Source: Alisma plantago-aquatica (taxonomy: Eukaryota; Streptophyta; Magnoliopsida; Alismatales; Alismataceae). Taken from it: DNA of 64,000 nt. Position numbers and translations under genes: made by a program. Each line of letters begins with the position of its first letter. The first letter of the stretch is position 1. The stretch covers positions 343,805,457 through 343,869,456 of the forward strand of contig OY856412.1 of assembly GCA_963693085.1 (NCBI GenBank). Direction: 5' to 3'. Positions 34,653 to 46,950 of the stretch are shown here, one piece after another. The notes beneath the pieces are model-generated. The model was given only the letters and a program-made list of their open reading frames with translations. It did no database searches and had not been told where the DNA came from.

Positions 34653-36645
34653 GTTGGTATTAGAGCATGAACAATAGCTACACCTAACAATTGCTCGCCA
34701 TGAAACATTAAACCTAAATCTCACCTTTCACTTTAAACCTTAGAAACTTAGTAAGTTGTTCTATAGGAATAAGGTTTGACTTAGCCTCTAAGTTAGAACC
34801 TAGATGTTCGAGAACTAGGTTTAGACAAGTGTAAGAAACGCTTTCCATATAGAGCTCATATGTATTGGGTAGCTACACTAGTCTACACCTTGTTCTCACC
34901 CTTTCACTAGGTTACATGGCACCAGACTATCTATTGTGTGTTGGACACTCGAGTTTGCTGGTTTGGTTTTGTTTCCCAATCGGCTCGCACCTCGACAGTT
35001 TTCTCTGACGCCTTCTTTCTCAGAGAAAAAAACTATATAATATTTTATTAGATATATGTAAATATAAAAATGTGTCCCTCACACATGAGAGTAGTGGGTG
35101 TTCATGCAATCTAAGTGAAAGGGAGTGACATCAGTCTAGAAGAGAGAATAGATCTAGTTTAGAAGTCTAGAGACTCATAAGGTTATGTGATAGATAGATA
35201 GACAAAAGAAAGATGAAGGAAATAAGCATATAGAATCATATCTAACTTTAATCCATGATGGTATAAGTTTCTTATTAAGATTTGAGTTGTATATGAGCAA
35301 ATCCACTCTTAGAGGATCTATGCTAAGTCGTGATGATGAAAGTACATTCCCCTTTTCCTACTTAAGATAAGCTAAGTTAAGATAGAGATGAGTGTGCATC
35401 AGACTCAAGCTCTTATACAAGGAGGATATCTAGTGGTAGGATGAGATATGTGGTGAACTCTAGAGAGAGTAAGACCCACAAGGAGAAGGTCATAGGACCT
35501 AGCCTCCAATATATGAGATATGTGTTTCAAAAAAAAATGTCGTACACTAGATTACTCTCGAGTGTTGAGTTGAGTCCTTATGCATGATTCAATTCTATAT
35601 GTGAGAATTGAGTAAAATAAAAGGATGGGTAAATGACCCATATGATAAAGTCAATAATTTGAATGAGTTAGGTCCTAGCCAGAGTGACCTATTTTGTGAA
35701 TCTCGTCATTAGTTGCAAGTGAGGTAAAATATGAACTCTAGTTATGAGAGTACAATGCTTTGTGCAAAAGATACTCAAAATACATGTTCTTCCTTCTTCT
35801 TCTCTTTCCTAATATATGATGATAGAAACCTCACTTGAGCTATGTATATGATTTATATATGAGGAGTCACTCATGTAAGCTTTACCTTTTCTATATTTCC
35901 CCCTATATCATACATGTAGTACCCAAGATTGAATTCATGATAAGTTTGACTTTAAAATATTTTGTTCCCCTTCATATGAAACATGAAAGATATGATGTTG
36001 AGATCATGGGATAAACTTAGTATCTTCTCTTTTTCCCTTCACATAATACATGCAAGACATAAAAATTTGAACTCATGAACGTGATATAAAGATATTTTTG
36101 GATCATAGGATATATGATCAGAAATATAGTTCGTAACTTTGATCCTTCTCAATGTATGCTTCTAAGTTGAGTATGAATATCACACCATAGGGTGAAACCC
36201 TAATGGTCAAACATCTTAAGTAAGCCCTTCTTAAGTAGAAAAATTCTAATATGAAGGATGAAGATAAATCTCATCTAATTTTGAAATCATTGTAAGATGT
36301 TAATGATGATAGAATTGAATGATCTAAATATCATGGCATATAAACGAATTCCTCTTGAACATTAAAAGTATGAACAAAACATGTACCCTTAGAGGTGACG
36401 TAACCCTAAGATATCATACTGTCATGCTATGGCTAAGACATTAAGTGATCCTTCCACATATATAAAGTGGGGTGGATACACCCAAGAATCTCTAGACCCT
36501 AAGCTGACAACTTAGAGTGCATATAACTATGGTGGTCTTAGAACCTAAGAAATGATGATGTATACGAAGTTGAACTCCTAAATAGCCTCTTAAGGATGAG
36601 ATTAGTTGAATTTCGAGGATGAAATTCCAAATAAGGTGGTGTGAA
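34653..36645 (+). other. Second internal region of element E
   Basis: A 1993-bp near copy of 29635-31627, non-coding. Its primer site at 34655-34666 reads TGGTATTAGAGC, one base changed from the first copy. Its purine tract at 36633-36645 (AAGGTGGTGTGAA) is unchanged. Confidence 0.88.
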
Positions 36646-39600
36646 TGTGATAACTTGGATTTTAGGATTTTGATACCCAATGCAATATTTGAAGGCTGAA
36701 AGGATCCTTTAGGGGAATTTATTAAAGTGATCAAATAATATTATTCGTGGCTCAGACTAGGCATAGAGAAAGAACAATCGATAACAAAGGCATGGTTAAA
36801 AGTTTCATAACCGTAGAATGATCCACGTGAGAGACATTCATGGTTGAGTTTTGATTACATGAATAAGGTTTAAATTATTTAGACCTAGGCTTTATTTTCT
36901 TATCACGCAGCCAACTCACTAACAAATGGACGCGACTCTAATATTTGTCACTTGTTTCGGTGAGGTGGCATCTTACTAGCCTGGGGATAGATCCAATGAG
37001 TTGATGATTGTCACCTATCTCCGTTTCAAGCGGAGCAACTAGTGTCTAGGAGACCAAGTCATGAGGAGTAACGGGGAGGCTGTTAGAAGTTTCAGCGAGA
37101 TCTTTGGATCCACCGTGCCACCAGTATCCAACCAACTCCCCTGAGACCTGACTTGTGAGATCTGAAGGTAATGTGAGGGATATCATCACCCTTGACCACA
37201 TTTTCCTTCTCCCTTCTCCCCGACCTCCTCTTCTTTCTCCTTACCCCATTGCTGCCAGCAATATGTAACCCTTCAGATGGAGGAACTCACCCTTCTCGCA
37301 TCCCTGATCTATCTAGACTGGAGGGTCGCGGACAGAAGCGGCGGGGCTATCTGGAGCGTGAGCTCCAAATCCAGTCAAGGTACACCTTGGGTTAGGTATT
37401 TGCAGAGAATCGCACAGAGCCAGATGATGGCATCACCAAACTGAAAGCGATCAAGGTCACTTTTGGGCTCCTTGCCACTTCCCATCCCTACAGTGGCACC
37501 ATATTGTTCAGATCATAGCTTTCTTACTTCTCTACTCTGCCGCTATGCCAAACAACCCCCGTCGGCACTGATGTCGGGGCCACTGAAGGAGGAGTCTACA
37601 CTCCTGTCTCTCCTTGAACCACTTGTTCAAGGAGGAAGAAGATCGGCATAGAGGATGAAGGATGGTGCATAGGAGGAGTGCGAAAACACAATGATGAAGT
37701 TGGACCTTCGGACTACATCCATGGCAAGTCTATGCCCGCAGACCTGGACTGGCTTGAGGAACAAAGGTGATCGGGGATTACAGATGGAGTTTATCTGTTG
37801 CTTCAGGTGACGTATAGAAGTGGAGGTGATCCGTGTGAAGCTTCTAGGAGGTTGGCGGTGCGATCTTTGGACGGATAGGGGGTATGAATACCTGTTGGTT
37901 GCTCGCCGCTTCCTTGCGGCACAACAGGTGAGAAAAGCTCTGTTTTGCAGAGCAAACAGGACACCGCATAGGCGGGAGATCCATCCACCTAGGGATCAGG
38001 TTCCTTGACTCTGTGTGGGTAGACAAGGCGCCGACGAGTTCCCTGGAGCGTCGAGGCAAAGCCGAATTGCTCGTCCGTCTTCGATTCTGATGCTAGTAGA
38101 GGCGAGGTTGCTCCCGGTGAACCCAAGATGTGGCGGTGCTGGAAACTGCACAAGGCAGATGCCAGAACGAACGGGAAAGGGGTCTTGGAATTACGGGTCA
38201 ATGGATCCCAGATGTAGCGGATCACTCTTTAGATCTGCCTCATTTTGAAGGTAAATCATTATACATTTTCTGAAAATAGCCCAAACTTATAAATATGAGT
38301 AAAAATAGCTCCCATGGTCAAATAATTCCCACGAAATATCAGTAGACTCAGAAAAATGCCTACTTTCTTATTAAACACCTAAATCAGACCGTTGTAGTAG
38401 TAATCTTTATGGTTTTTAAATTACTAGATGATACTCCGATCTAGGGTTCATGAAATAAAATAAACAATATCCAGATGATTTTAATTCTCAAAAATTTCTC
38501 CTAAAAAACTACTGATGATTTAAATCCATCTTTGAACTCTGATCTGAATAATATTCTAAATAGTAGGTCATTTTGTATTAATGACTATTTATATGCTTTA
38601 AACCTCATATTAATTCTATAAAATAGAGCGATTATCAGAAAATTATGAAATCTGAACCAGACCTCTAAAATGACATCCTGGTCAGTAGAAAAATATCAAA
38701 CACAAGTTAGATCAATTTGAACCTAGATTTGCCCAAAACCCTATTTTGGACCTAAAAAACCTATAATATGATGAATATGTATTAATGATGATTAATTGTT
38801 ATTAATCAGGTAATGACCAGTGATGTAGATGGTCCAGGAAAAATTAGGAATCTCTGAACTCAGGTACGTGGGTTTATTTAATTATATGACTATGGTTTTC
38901 TTGCTTGTAATCAAGATATGTATGTATGCTCTCTTCTATTTGCAAATATTGGATGTAATATTGCTATGTAGTACTCGTTGTTTTGTCACTTGAAAACATA
39001 AATTATGAGTAGATGTTTTGTAGTTATTTAAGGTGTTCATTATCCCCCTTACGAGGGAATGGATTAATGTTGGCTAGTACACCTTCCTAGAGCACACGGT
39101 GTACTGGGAGTTTCCCTAGAGTACTTGGTACACGGGGATGGGCCCAATATTTATGTTTTGGTACTAGTCCACCTTGATAATGCAATTCATCTAGGAAAAT
39201 GACTTAAATTGGTGTATTTCGCTTAATAAAGAAGTGTTTTCTATGATATTCTTTCCTTCTGCAAATCTTTTCAAAAATTATGAAAGCCATAAATATATGT
39301 ATCTTTCTGCCCATGTACACAACACCTTGTGTGTTGATTTGTTGTTTCACGTATGTTTTAGGTTCAGAGATAGCGTGGGATAAAAGATGTGAAGTGAGCA
39401 CTGTTCAGGTTGTACCTATTGTGTAGATCCTAGTTTAGCATACATGTTATTAGATTGTAGAATTTTCATTCAATATGTAATTGTAAATCATGTGTAATAA
39501 TTCATGTTGTATAAATTTACATGTTGAATGTTGAGAATGTTATGGTTGTATGTTCATGTATGTGTATTATGCTTCCGCATCGCTTTCTGATATGATTGGA

Positions 39601-39669
39601 TGATGTTTTCGGATTTTGACATCTCATTCCTGATAGGGTTTGGAGAAATTAAAATCTGGGGACGTCACA
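36646..39669 (+). repeat. Third LTR of element E
   Basis: 3024 bp, starts TGTGATAACTTGG and ends GGGGACGTCACA. The target-site copy ACAAG and CACTA subterminal sequence follow. The open frames it contains also occur in the other two LTRs and are not treated as genes. Confidence 0.93.
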
Positions 39670-39674
39670 ACAAG
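39670..39674. repeat. Target-site duplication, right copy (element E)
   Basis: ACAAG directly after the TCACA end of the third LTR, matching 26605-26609. Confidence 0.93.
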
Positions 39675-40059
39675 GTTGGTTATGTAAAATAACTGACCCT
39701 AAGGTTCCAATTTTTCAAAACAAAATTCTATAGAACATAAGAGAAATCTTCAGAATAAAAATATGTAGATCAAAACCTACAATAGAAAGTAGACTTCCAA
39801 ATGATGCAAGCAAGAAATTCATTCCAAAGCCACATTTGTTAGCTTTTATGTCCATTTGAGTTATCAATTTCCAAGCCACACATTCATAAAAAAATATAAT
39901 TCATATTATTCAGTTGAGATATTCATACACATGGCACATCATAACATTCACAAAATAATAGATTGCAAGTCTGAGATGATATTAAAATTAATGTTAGATC
40001 AAAAGTAAATTGGAAAGAGTTCCAAAACCGCATACATAAATGGAGATGACATATATTCA
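39675..40059. other. CACTA D non-coding interval
   Basis: The first bases continue the subterminal AAGGTTGGTTATG/ACTGACCC series interrupted by element E. The remainder is AT-rich, probably the 3' untranslated part of the CACTA gene. No frame of note. Confidence 0.55.
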
Positions 40060-41178
40060 ATCCAATGCTATATTGACTTCATTTAGAAAATCATTTGACC
40101 ACTCTTCTCAGAATTCATTTAAATCCTCAGGTGTGTAAGGCTGAGTTGTAAAGATCTACAACAGAAAATGTGCATGCTAATATTTTATAAAATGACTACA
40201 AATCACTTTTAAATTTATGATGTTAGTCTTTATTACCTGATCAATAGTCTGAATGTCATGTGATGCTTGTTTGACAATAGATTGCATATTACATTATTTT
40301 GTATACTTAATGTTAGTAAACTACTATAAACAGAGTTAAGACTATAAGAGTTGACATATAAGAGTTGAAAATTAATACATATAAGACTAAGCAGCTGTCA
40401 AAGTAGCTAACTTGACATTTTTTAAAGTCAATTTCTTTAATTTTGTGGGTATTTGTCCTCCAGCTTCACAAAAAGCCTTTATACCCCTATCAATTAAATG
40501 ATAGTTGGTAAAATAGAAATTCTAAATAAAATATCATGTTGAAGCATAACAAATGACTAAATTTATGCTTACTCCATAGTTGGAAATTTCAGTTTGTGGC
40601 CCCTTGATATTTTTCCCATTGGGTCAAGATAATAAAGAGTCATCAATTTGGGACAACCACCAATAATTCCCAATGTATAGATCTGAGTAAGAATAAACAA
40701 CATTAAAATAAAGAAATTTATTCATTGTTAAAATTATATTGAATAATAATACTTAATGGACATTATAAGGAATTAGAATAATTTCCTTTCCCACACTAGC
40801 AAAATATTTGAATGCAGTAGAGAAGTACTCATTCACATCCTCAATATGTGTCTCCACATGACTAGTGAATGTATAACATTTGTAATTATTTTCATATATA
40901 GAAATAAGTTAAAAATATGTAGTGGAATTTTCTATATTGATAGATCCTTACCTTATCCATACTTCTAATATCGAAGTATTTAGCCAATCATACTGGAACA
41001 ACTCTATAATATCATCAAGAAAAATACAATTGTCAAAGTCTCTCCTAGTTGCATCTTCTGTTAAATTGACCAACACTTGTAATCGTGAGCTTTGGTTGGC
41101 TAAGTATCGACACAAACATTTGCATTTACTTCCCAACTTATCGAATGTGGATTCTGGAATAAAAGATTTTTTGGGCAT
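40060..41178 (-). pseudogene. Ulp1-like cysteine protease remnant of CACTA D
   Basis: Minus-strand frames give ordered fragments of a Ulp1 (C48) SUMO-protease-like domain, often fused to CACTA transposases. A 76-residue frame (41178-40948) contains FLDDIIELFQYDW...SILEVWIR, the usual entry of the domain. HWELLVVVP follows at about 40650-40675, with the catalytic His. After a one-base frame change comes TLYYLDPMGKNIKGPQ with the catalytic Asp position. Then come IKAFCEAGGQIPTKLKK near 40440-40490 and QPYTPEDLNEF near 40115-40150, a C-terminal tail. I cannot find the catalytic Cys segment, and introns may interrupt the domain. It is best read as a decayed exon series continuing the gene that starts at 41984. 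Confidence 0.65.
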
Positions 41179-41240
41179 AGGAGGACGACTAGTAGAATTT
41201 TTACTTTTTGGTTTGCAAACATGTTGATTAAATTACATAC

Positions 41241-41984
41241 TTATATTACACGAGTTTTATATATGTAGTCAAATATGAAAAACATAGTAGAATGCATGTA
41301 TACCTTGTCATTCATAACCAAATATCTATGCCAACCCACCATAGCATGCTCTGCTTCTCCCATTTGGCACATTATTTTCTTTGCTTGATATGTTGAAATT
41401 GGAAGCTCGTTGCCTTCAGGAAGAATTTCCTTTAACAAAGATAACAGTGAAGTGAAATTCTTATCACTGCAATGGTTTTGAGCTTTAAGAGTATATAATC
41501 GCATCACATCACTCAACCTCGTGCACTTAGTACAACCCTTATATAATGGTTTTTCAGCATCATGGACAATGTTTGCAAATAAAGAAGGTGGATCAATGAA
41601 ATTGTCTCGACAACTACGTAGCATCTCATCAACCATATCATCTTTAATCGGTTCATCTTGAATTGTTTCATCATTGACATTACCATCATTATCTATATCT
41701 TCTATGCCACAACTATTAGAATTGACATTTTCTTTTCCATAATTAAATTTCTCTCCATGCCAATACCATTCATCAGAACCTTGTATGATCCCATTGCATA
41801 TGACATGATTCTTAATTTCCTCAACAATATCAACTTTCAAATTCTTACCACAATTTCTACATGGACAATAGAACATATATGTAGGTAGTTTCCTATGTTC
41901 CTCAGCAAATCTGATAAATTTATCAAGACCTTTGACACACTCTAGACTGCAATGATTCTTGATAGACATCCAACTTCGATCCAT
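41241..41984 (-). CDS. CACTA transposase N-terminal domain, internally deleted
   Basis: A 247-residue open frame starting MDRSWMS, the conserved start of the transposase-associated domain in plant CACTA (TNP2-like) proteins. Residues 1-80 carry the Cys/His pattern of that domain (CPCRNCGK, then a His-x2-Cys, HVIC, then the WYWHGE stretch). An acidic linker follows (residues about 95-120), then the KCTRLSDV...LYTLKAQNHCSDKNFTSLL region and STYQAKKIMCQMG (about 197-209). Normally the DDE catalytic core follows. Here the sequence changes abruptly after residue 209 and reaches a splice-donor-like AAG/GTATAC near 41303. The DDE core is absent from the whole element, so the product cannot transpose by itself. 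Only the first 225 or so residues are likely to be exon. Confidence 0.75.
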   Translation of the reverse strand: MDRSWMSIKNHCSLECVKGLDKFIRFAEEHRKLPTYMFYCPCRNCGKNLKVDIVEEIKNHVICNGIIQGSDEWYWHGEKFNYGKENVNSNSCGIEDIDNDGNVNDETIQDEPIKDDMVDEMLRSCRDNFIDPPSLFANIVHDAEKPLYKGCTKCTRLSDVMRLYTLKAQNHCSDKNFTSLLSLLKEILPEGNELPISTYQAKKIMCQMGEAEHAMVGWHRYLVMNDKVYMHSTMFFIFDYIYKTRVI

Positions 41985-42518
41985 TTTCTAGATCACATTA
42001 AAATTATTTGTAAACTAAGCATTTAATATTGATAGTATAAGTTATAAGTTTTTATTGATAGGAAGTTAATTTTTTTACACTAAAGTGTACAACCTCTCCC
42101 ATTTTTGAATATTTAATCTCACTAGTAACTGTATAGTGTATGTTTAGTTTTCAATAAAATTTTAGCTGCATTTCACCTAAGTTCTCCAAGTACATCGATG
42201 TAAATGGCAAATAACCACCCACATATGTACCCAGAGAAAAAATGAGGAAATACTACTAAAATTTTCTTTAAAACTAAACATACAAATAAACTTACATCGT
42301 AAGTGAGATTAAATATCCAAAAACAGTCCCAGACCATGAACTATCCAAAATTTAGTCCTAATGAGTAAATTTTGGAGGAGTTTCTAAGTTAATATATAAA
42401 TGTATTATAGTCATATTTATATATTAAGTTAAATATCATGCATTGATGATCTCATCTATAAACCCTAAAGTGTCAATCTGGCACTACACAAAGTCTACCT
42501 TCATATTTCTAGAATGTA
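41985..42518. other. CACTA D non-coding interval upstream of the transposase fragment
   Basis: AT-rich DNA between the gene start and the LINE insertion. No coding frame or clear motif. It is part of the 5' flank of the CACTA gene. Confidence 0.5.
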
Positions 42519-42536
42519 TACAATGATTACATATGT
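42519..42536. repeat. Target-site duplication, left copy (LINE F)
   Basis: TACAATGATTACATATGT is repeated exactly at 47082-47099, flanking the LINE. A short T run follows at 42537, consistent with the poly(A) tail of a minus-strand LINE. Confidence 0.92.
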
Positions 42537-42576
42537 TTTTTAAGGTGTCGTGCCCAACTTTATTTAAACGGCCAGA

Positions 42577-44197
42577 TCAACCTGAGCTAGTCTTAATATA
42601 CTGGTAGGAAAGTTTGCAAAAAATGAAAAAGGAATCCAAAGTGCCTCTACGGGTATTCGATGCTATAGAATATGCAACCATATTACTCCTATGACTAGAA
42701 TACTGAAGAGAAAAGAAAATAAAGTGCCTGCTGAGATCGCTGATGTCCTCTATAATGCTGCTGAGGTAATCCCTTCTCTGCCATTTGCTCGTTATGGCAT
42801 TGAAAATGATTTGTGAGTCCATTTCAACCTACATCTTCTCGTACCCGCAGATCCTCACCCACTGTATTGCTTCTGCAATGCTTTGTGCCTCTACCAGCTC
42901 GACGCTCTGAACATGTGCCCACTTCCTCCCCACCATGGCTAGGATCGATCTCGAGCTATCCCTTATCACCATGTCGGCTGCAGTTGTGCCATTCTCCCCA
43001 ACCGATGTGTCTACATTCTACTTTACGTTTCCTTCCTCCGGCACTGTCCATCTGGTTTCCCTTTTGTGGCTTTCTCCCAACGCCATACTCCCCATGCCAC
43101 TCGTCCCCCCTCCTTGGTGGTCACGTATGAGAGCAAGGAGTGTGGCTTTCTTCGTGGTTCCCCAGTATTAAGCTTCCCGTATATCCTATCATTTCCTATG
43201 GACCAAGCCATCCACATCGTCACCACCATGTCCTCCCTTTCTGCTTTGTTTTCCACCTCCAGAATGATGCTTAGAGCTTCCCCGACCGATAGGTCCTTTA
43301 GCACCTTCATTGTGTTTCTTGCCATTTGTGATTAGTTCTCCCCTAATTCCTGAGCACTTGGACATCGGAACAACATGTGAAGTATAGTTTCCATTTCCAA
43401 GAAGCAAAGTTGGCATGTACCGTCACTAACACATGTCTATCAAACAATCTTCCCATAGTCTCCAACCCTCCTGTAGCAGCCCTCCATAAGAAGTGGGTTG
43501 CTTTGGGTGCCCATCCCTCCCTCCATATTTGTTTCCATAGCTGGTCACCCCCATTCGACAAGTAGGATGTCATATTATTTTTCCCAAGAAAACCCAACCA
43601 ATATGTAGACCGCACTGTAAAATCCCCACGCACCGTAGGCCACCAACACAAGGAATTATTTGGTGCTCTCAGGCTAAGAGGAATGGCTAAAATTTTTGCA
43701 ATAATGCTTTTTGAGAAGAGTCCACCGAACAGATCAGCATTCCACTCCCTTTCCCCCTCATGCATGAGTTCATGCACCTTCCTGACGTAGTCATTTCCCC
43801 CACCCATGTGGTTCCCCAATGTGTCCCTCTGTCCCAGTATCCATATATCCTCCCATATATTGATATCTGTCCCATTTCAGACCCTCCACTCCAACCCCTC
43901 CATAAGTAAAGCTTTTGCACCCCACATACTCCTCCATATGTAGCTAGGATTGTATCCACGCCTGGCTGCCCATATGCTACTCTTTGGAAAATATCTAGCT
44001 TTGAGAACCTTCGTGACCATGGCATTTAATTTTTGGTATATCCTCCATATTTGCTTTACCAGAAGTGCTTGGTTGAAAACGTGTAGATTCCTAAAGCCCA
44101 TCCCTCCTTGCTTTTTTGGATAGCACATATTTTCCCAGCTCGCCCATGCAAGCTTCCTTTCATCTCCTTTTGCCCCCCACCACCACCTCGCAATCAT
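42577..44197 (-). pseudogene. LINE F ORF2 C-terminal region (zf-RVT and RNase H-like)
   Basis: Fragments in several frames follow the plant L1 ORF2 order. First comes a maturase-like thumb stretch (IARWWWGAKGDERKLAW, KKQGGMGFRNLHVFNQALL, near 44190-44080). Then comes the zf-RVT region (WKQIWREGWAPKATHFLWRA near 43520-43460, followed by GRLFDRH). Then comes an RNase H-like tail near 42990-42590, including a SHRSNMVAYSIA stretch. The pieces are offset by frameshifts and stops, so this is a pseudogene. The domains help reverse transcription and template handling in intact LINEs. Confidence 0.8.
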
Positions 44198-44230
44198 GCT
44201 TTGTATCTCATCAATCAGTCTCGCCGGTAG

Positions 44231-45450
44231 CTAGAAAATACTCATGACATATGTTGGAATAGCCTGTGCCACTACCTTTATGAGAACTTCCTTTCTTGGT
44301 TTGGATAATAGCTTTTCTGCCCAACCTTGAAGCTTCCTCCAGAATCTTTCTTTGATATAGCTGAACACTTGTTTCTTTGACCTCCCTAGTGCTGTCGGCA
44401 ATCCAAGATACCGGAAATGCTTGTCTACCTCCTTTACTTGCAGCATCTGCTTTATCTCCTCCCTCTTCTGATGAATCGTACCTTTGCTAAAAACAACCTC
44501 CATCTTAGAATAATTTAACTTCTGTCCGATTGCCTGTTCATATTGGCTGATAAGTTCAGCAACTTTCAGGCATTCTACAGTGGTTCCCTTGCAAAGAGTA
44601 TGCTGTCATCTACAAAAAAAAGGTGAGAAATGCTCGGTGTCATTCTACTAACTTTAATCTCGTGTATGAGATTATCATTAGCAGTGGTCCTGAGAAATGT
44701 AGAAAAAGCATCAGCGCAAAGGATAAAAAGGTAGGATGAAGGGGATCGCCCTGTCTAAGGTCGTGGGTAGGCTTGATCCTTCCAGTCAGTTCTTCGTTGA
44801 TGGCAAAGGAATGGCTAACTATCGAGATGCAATCATAGACCCAGCCTCTCCACTTCTCTCCAAAACCCAAGCACCACATCACATGCATCAAGAAATCCCA
44901 TTCCACTCTATCGTAGGCCTTTGACATATCCAATTTTAGAGCAATGTAGTCCTTTCCCGCTTTTGTTTTTTACTTCATCTTGTTGAACACTTCATAACCA
45001 ATGAGGGCATTGTCAGTGATTAACCTTCCGTGTATAAAAGCACTTTGATTTTCTGAGATGATATAGTTCATATGTGGTTTCAGCCTATTAGACACCACTT
45101 TTGAAGCTATTTTGTATATGACGTTGCATAGGCTAATAGGTCTAAAGTCCCCTATCGACGTCAGCTTCTCAGACTTTGGATTAAGGATGAATAAAGTGTT
45201 ATTTACCTCACCCAAACTCCTTTGTCCCAGCCACTAGCCCTTGATATAGTTGACCACCTCCATCCCAACGATATGCCAATACTTTTGGAAGAAGTGTGCT
45301 TTCAAACCATCCGGCCCTGGTGCTTTGTTTGGGTGCATCTGTTTAATAGTTGTCTAAATTTCCTCCTTAGTGATGTCTGCCTTAATCTGTCTTAACACAT
45401 AGTTGTTAATCTTCTATACAAGGCCCTTTGTTACCACCTCAAAATTTCTC
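44231..45450 (-). pseudogene. LINE F ORF2 reverse transcriptase
   Basis: Minus-strand fragments carry the plant L1 reverse-transcriptase blocks in order. These are MHPNKAPGPDGLKA...FFQKYW (about 45340-45270), FRPISLCNVIYKIASKV (about 45145-45095), ENQSAFIHGRLITDNAL (about 45040-45000), and DMSKAYDRVEWDFL with the first catalytic Asp (about 44930-44890). LRQGDPLHPTFL follows near 44755. The catalytic FADD box near 44605-44616 reads FVDD. Downstream are KMEVVFSKGT, FRYLGLPTALGRSKK and a GWAEKLLSKPRKEVLIK thumb. Stops and frameshifts separate the pieces. No endonuclease catalytic motifs precede it. Confidence 0.88.
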
Positions 45451-45779
45451 GGGTTACCTTATTTGTCAAGCTCCATGTCACAGCTGTCCATGTTTCGTCC
45501 CCATTTTCCTGCCACTATTTCCCAGTTTACCTCTCTATCCGTTATTCCTAGTCTTGTTCCTTTGCTCATCATGTAGACTCATGGGACACATTTTTTTGTT
45601 GTCTCCTTCCTTCCTTTCTTCTTATTGCGCCCCATAATTGCTTCCCATCCCTTTGCACGATTGATGATCGATTCTTCTCTTTGTCCCGCCGCAACCGTCA
45701 TATGTATCACCTTTGTTCCTAGCTCATCTTTCCTCTCTACCTGTTCCTCTACGTATATGCTTGATGGTTTCTCCGACAA

Positions 45780-46950
45780 AGTTATGGACTACTGCAGCTT
45801 AAAAATTTCATCCAAAGTGTAGCTCCGTCGCTCCCCCACCCTATTCTTTGTATCCCTCTGTCCCAAGGCTTCCCTTTCCCGATCCCCCTCCCCCTGGTAA
45901 CACTCTTCTTCCCGCTTCGGCCTCCCTCCCGTGTTGTTACTTCCTTCCCCGCCATGCACTGACCTCTCATCCCCGGTCCCTTGCTTTGCCATACTTCCCT
46001 TCTTTGGCCCCCATGGTTTGGATACTACTTTCTCTTCGTCTTCCCCTCCCCCTCCCTTTCTAGGGCTTTCCTTCTTCAACTAAGAGTCCCAGATCCCCGA
46101 TGATCCCTCCTTGCCACTACCCTGACCCCTTTCCCTTTGTGGGCGAGGTGGTTGACTCTTGAAGATCAGTGCCTTCCTTACCGTCTCGACACCGAAGAGT
46201 TCCTCATGAACATACCGTCGTGTCTTTCTCAGTGACGCCTTGAGCCACGATCGCCATTGCCCTGGCTCACCCTCCTCCTCGTTGGCAGATGGGCAATCTT
46301 TGTCAATATGCCCAAGGATGCTACAGCTGTGACACAACATTGAGAGTCGTTTGTACTTGATCTCCACCATAGAGATCTCTCCAGTCTGCGTGCGTAACCT
46401 CAGTGATCTCATGTTCAGCTTATTAACGTCAATCAGAACACAAACTTGTGTGGACGCCTCCCACCCCAATTCATCTATGTCTAGGGTTAGAACTTCTTCC
46501 ACTCTCACCGCTATCTCTTTAATAACTTTTATCACCACGGTAACCCAACGACAGCCTGTAGAGTCTAATCCAGAACGAACTCTTTGTGAGAACGGCGTTG
46601 CCTGGTTGTTCATCCTTTGTTATCTCCTTCAGAAGCAGCAAATGGTTGTTGAAGTTCCATGGTACTCCCTCAACCACCCGACACTTGTCCTTCCAGTCAA
46701 AGAATTGGATCACAAAGATATTATCCTCCAATTTCTTGAACAAAACCTTCCCCTTCAATCCCCACGCCTGGGTTAAGACTTTCTATATCACCCAAAAGTT
46801 GTACGCCCTGTCTGTGAGTAACCTATCGACCAGGGCCAATTCAACATGAGTGTTTGCCTCTTCATAATCATCCTCCTGTAGTTAGATCGGTTCTTCTTCC
46901 TCCTCCGTTAATCGCATTCTTGCATACCGCTCTGCTAGTTCCTTTGCCAT
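45780..46950 (-). pseudogene. LINE F ORF1 (nucleic-acid binding protein)
   Basis: Starts MAKELAERYARMRLTEEEEE at 46950, the typical acidic start of plant L1 ORF1. A TAA soon follows. The frame resumes as a DUF4283-like domain (KVLFKKLEDNIFVIQFFDWKDK...VEGVPWNFNNHLLLLKE, near 46755-46630). After a frameshift it reaches a CCHC zinc knuckle, CHSCSILGHIDKDCP, near 46330-46285. A basic, low-complexity tail continues to about 45780. In intact elements this protein coats LINE RNA. The frame is broken by at least two stops and a frameshift. Confidence 0.85.

Larger units (their letters stand above)
26610..39669 (+). mobile_element. Tandem three-LTR non-autonomous retrotransposon (element E)
   Basis: A 13,060-bp insertion flanked by ACAAG on both sides. 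Its structure is LTR (26610-29634), internal (29635-31627), LTR (31628-34652), internal (34653-36645), LTR (36646-39669). The LTRs are 3025, 3025 and 3024 bp and both internal regions are 1993 bp, so the period is exactly 5018 bp. Ends are TGTGA/TCACA. An initiator tRNA-Met-type primer site follows the first and second LTRs, and a purine-rich tract precedes the second and third. The internal regions contain no gag or pol domain, so it depends on proteins from another element (a large retrotransposon derivative). It inserted into the left subterminal region of CACTA D. Confidence 0.95.

Noticed and set aside
45428..46063. Plus-strand Pro/Ser/Leu-rich frames opposite LINE F.
   Set aside because: They are antisense shadows of the LINE ORF1 tail and RT region, which have recognisable domains on the minus strand.
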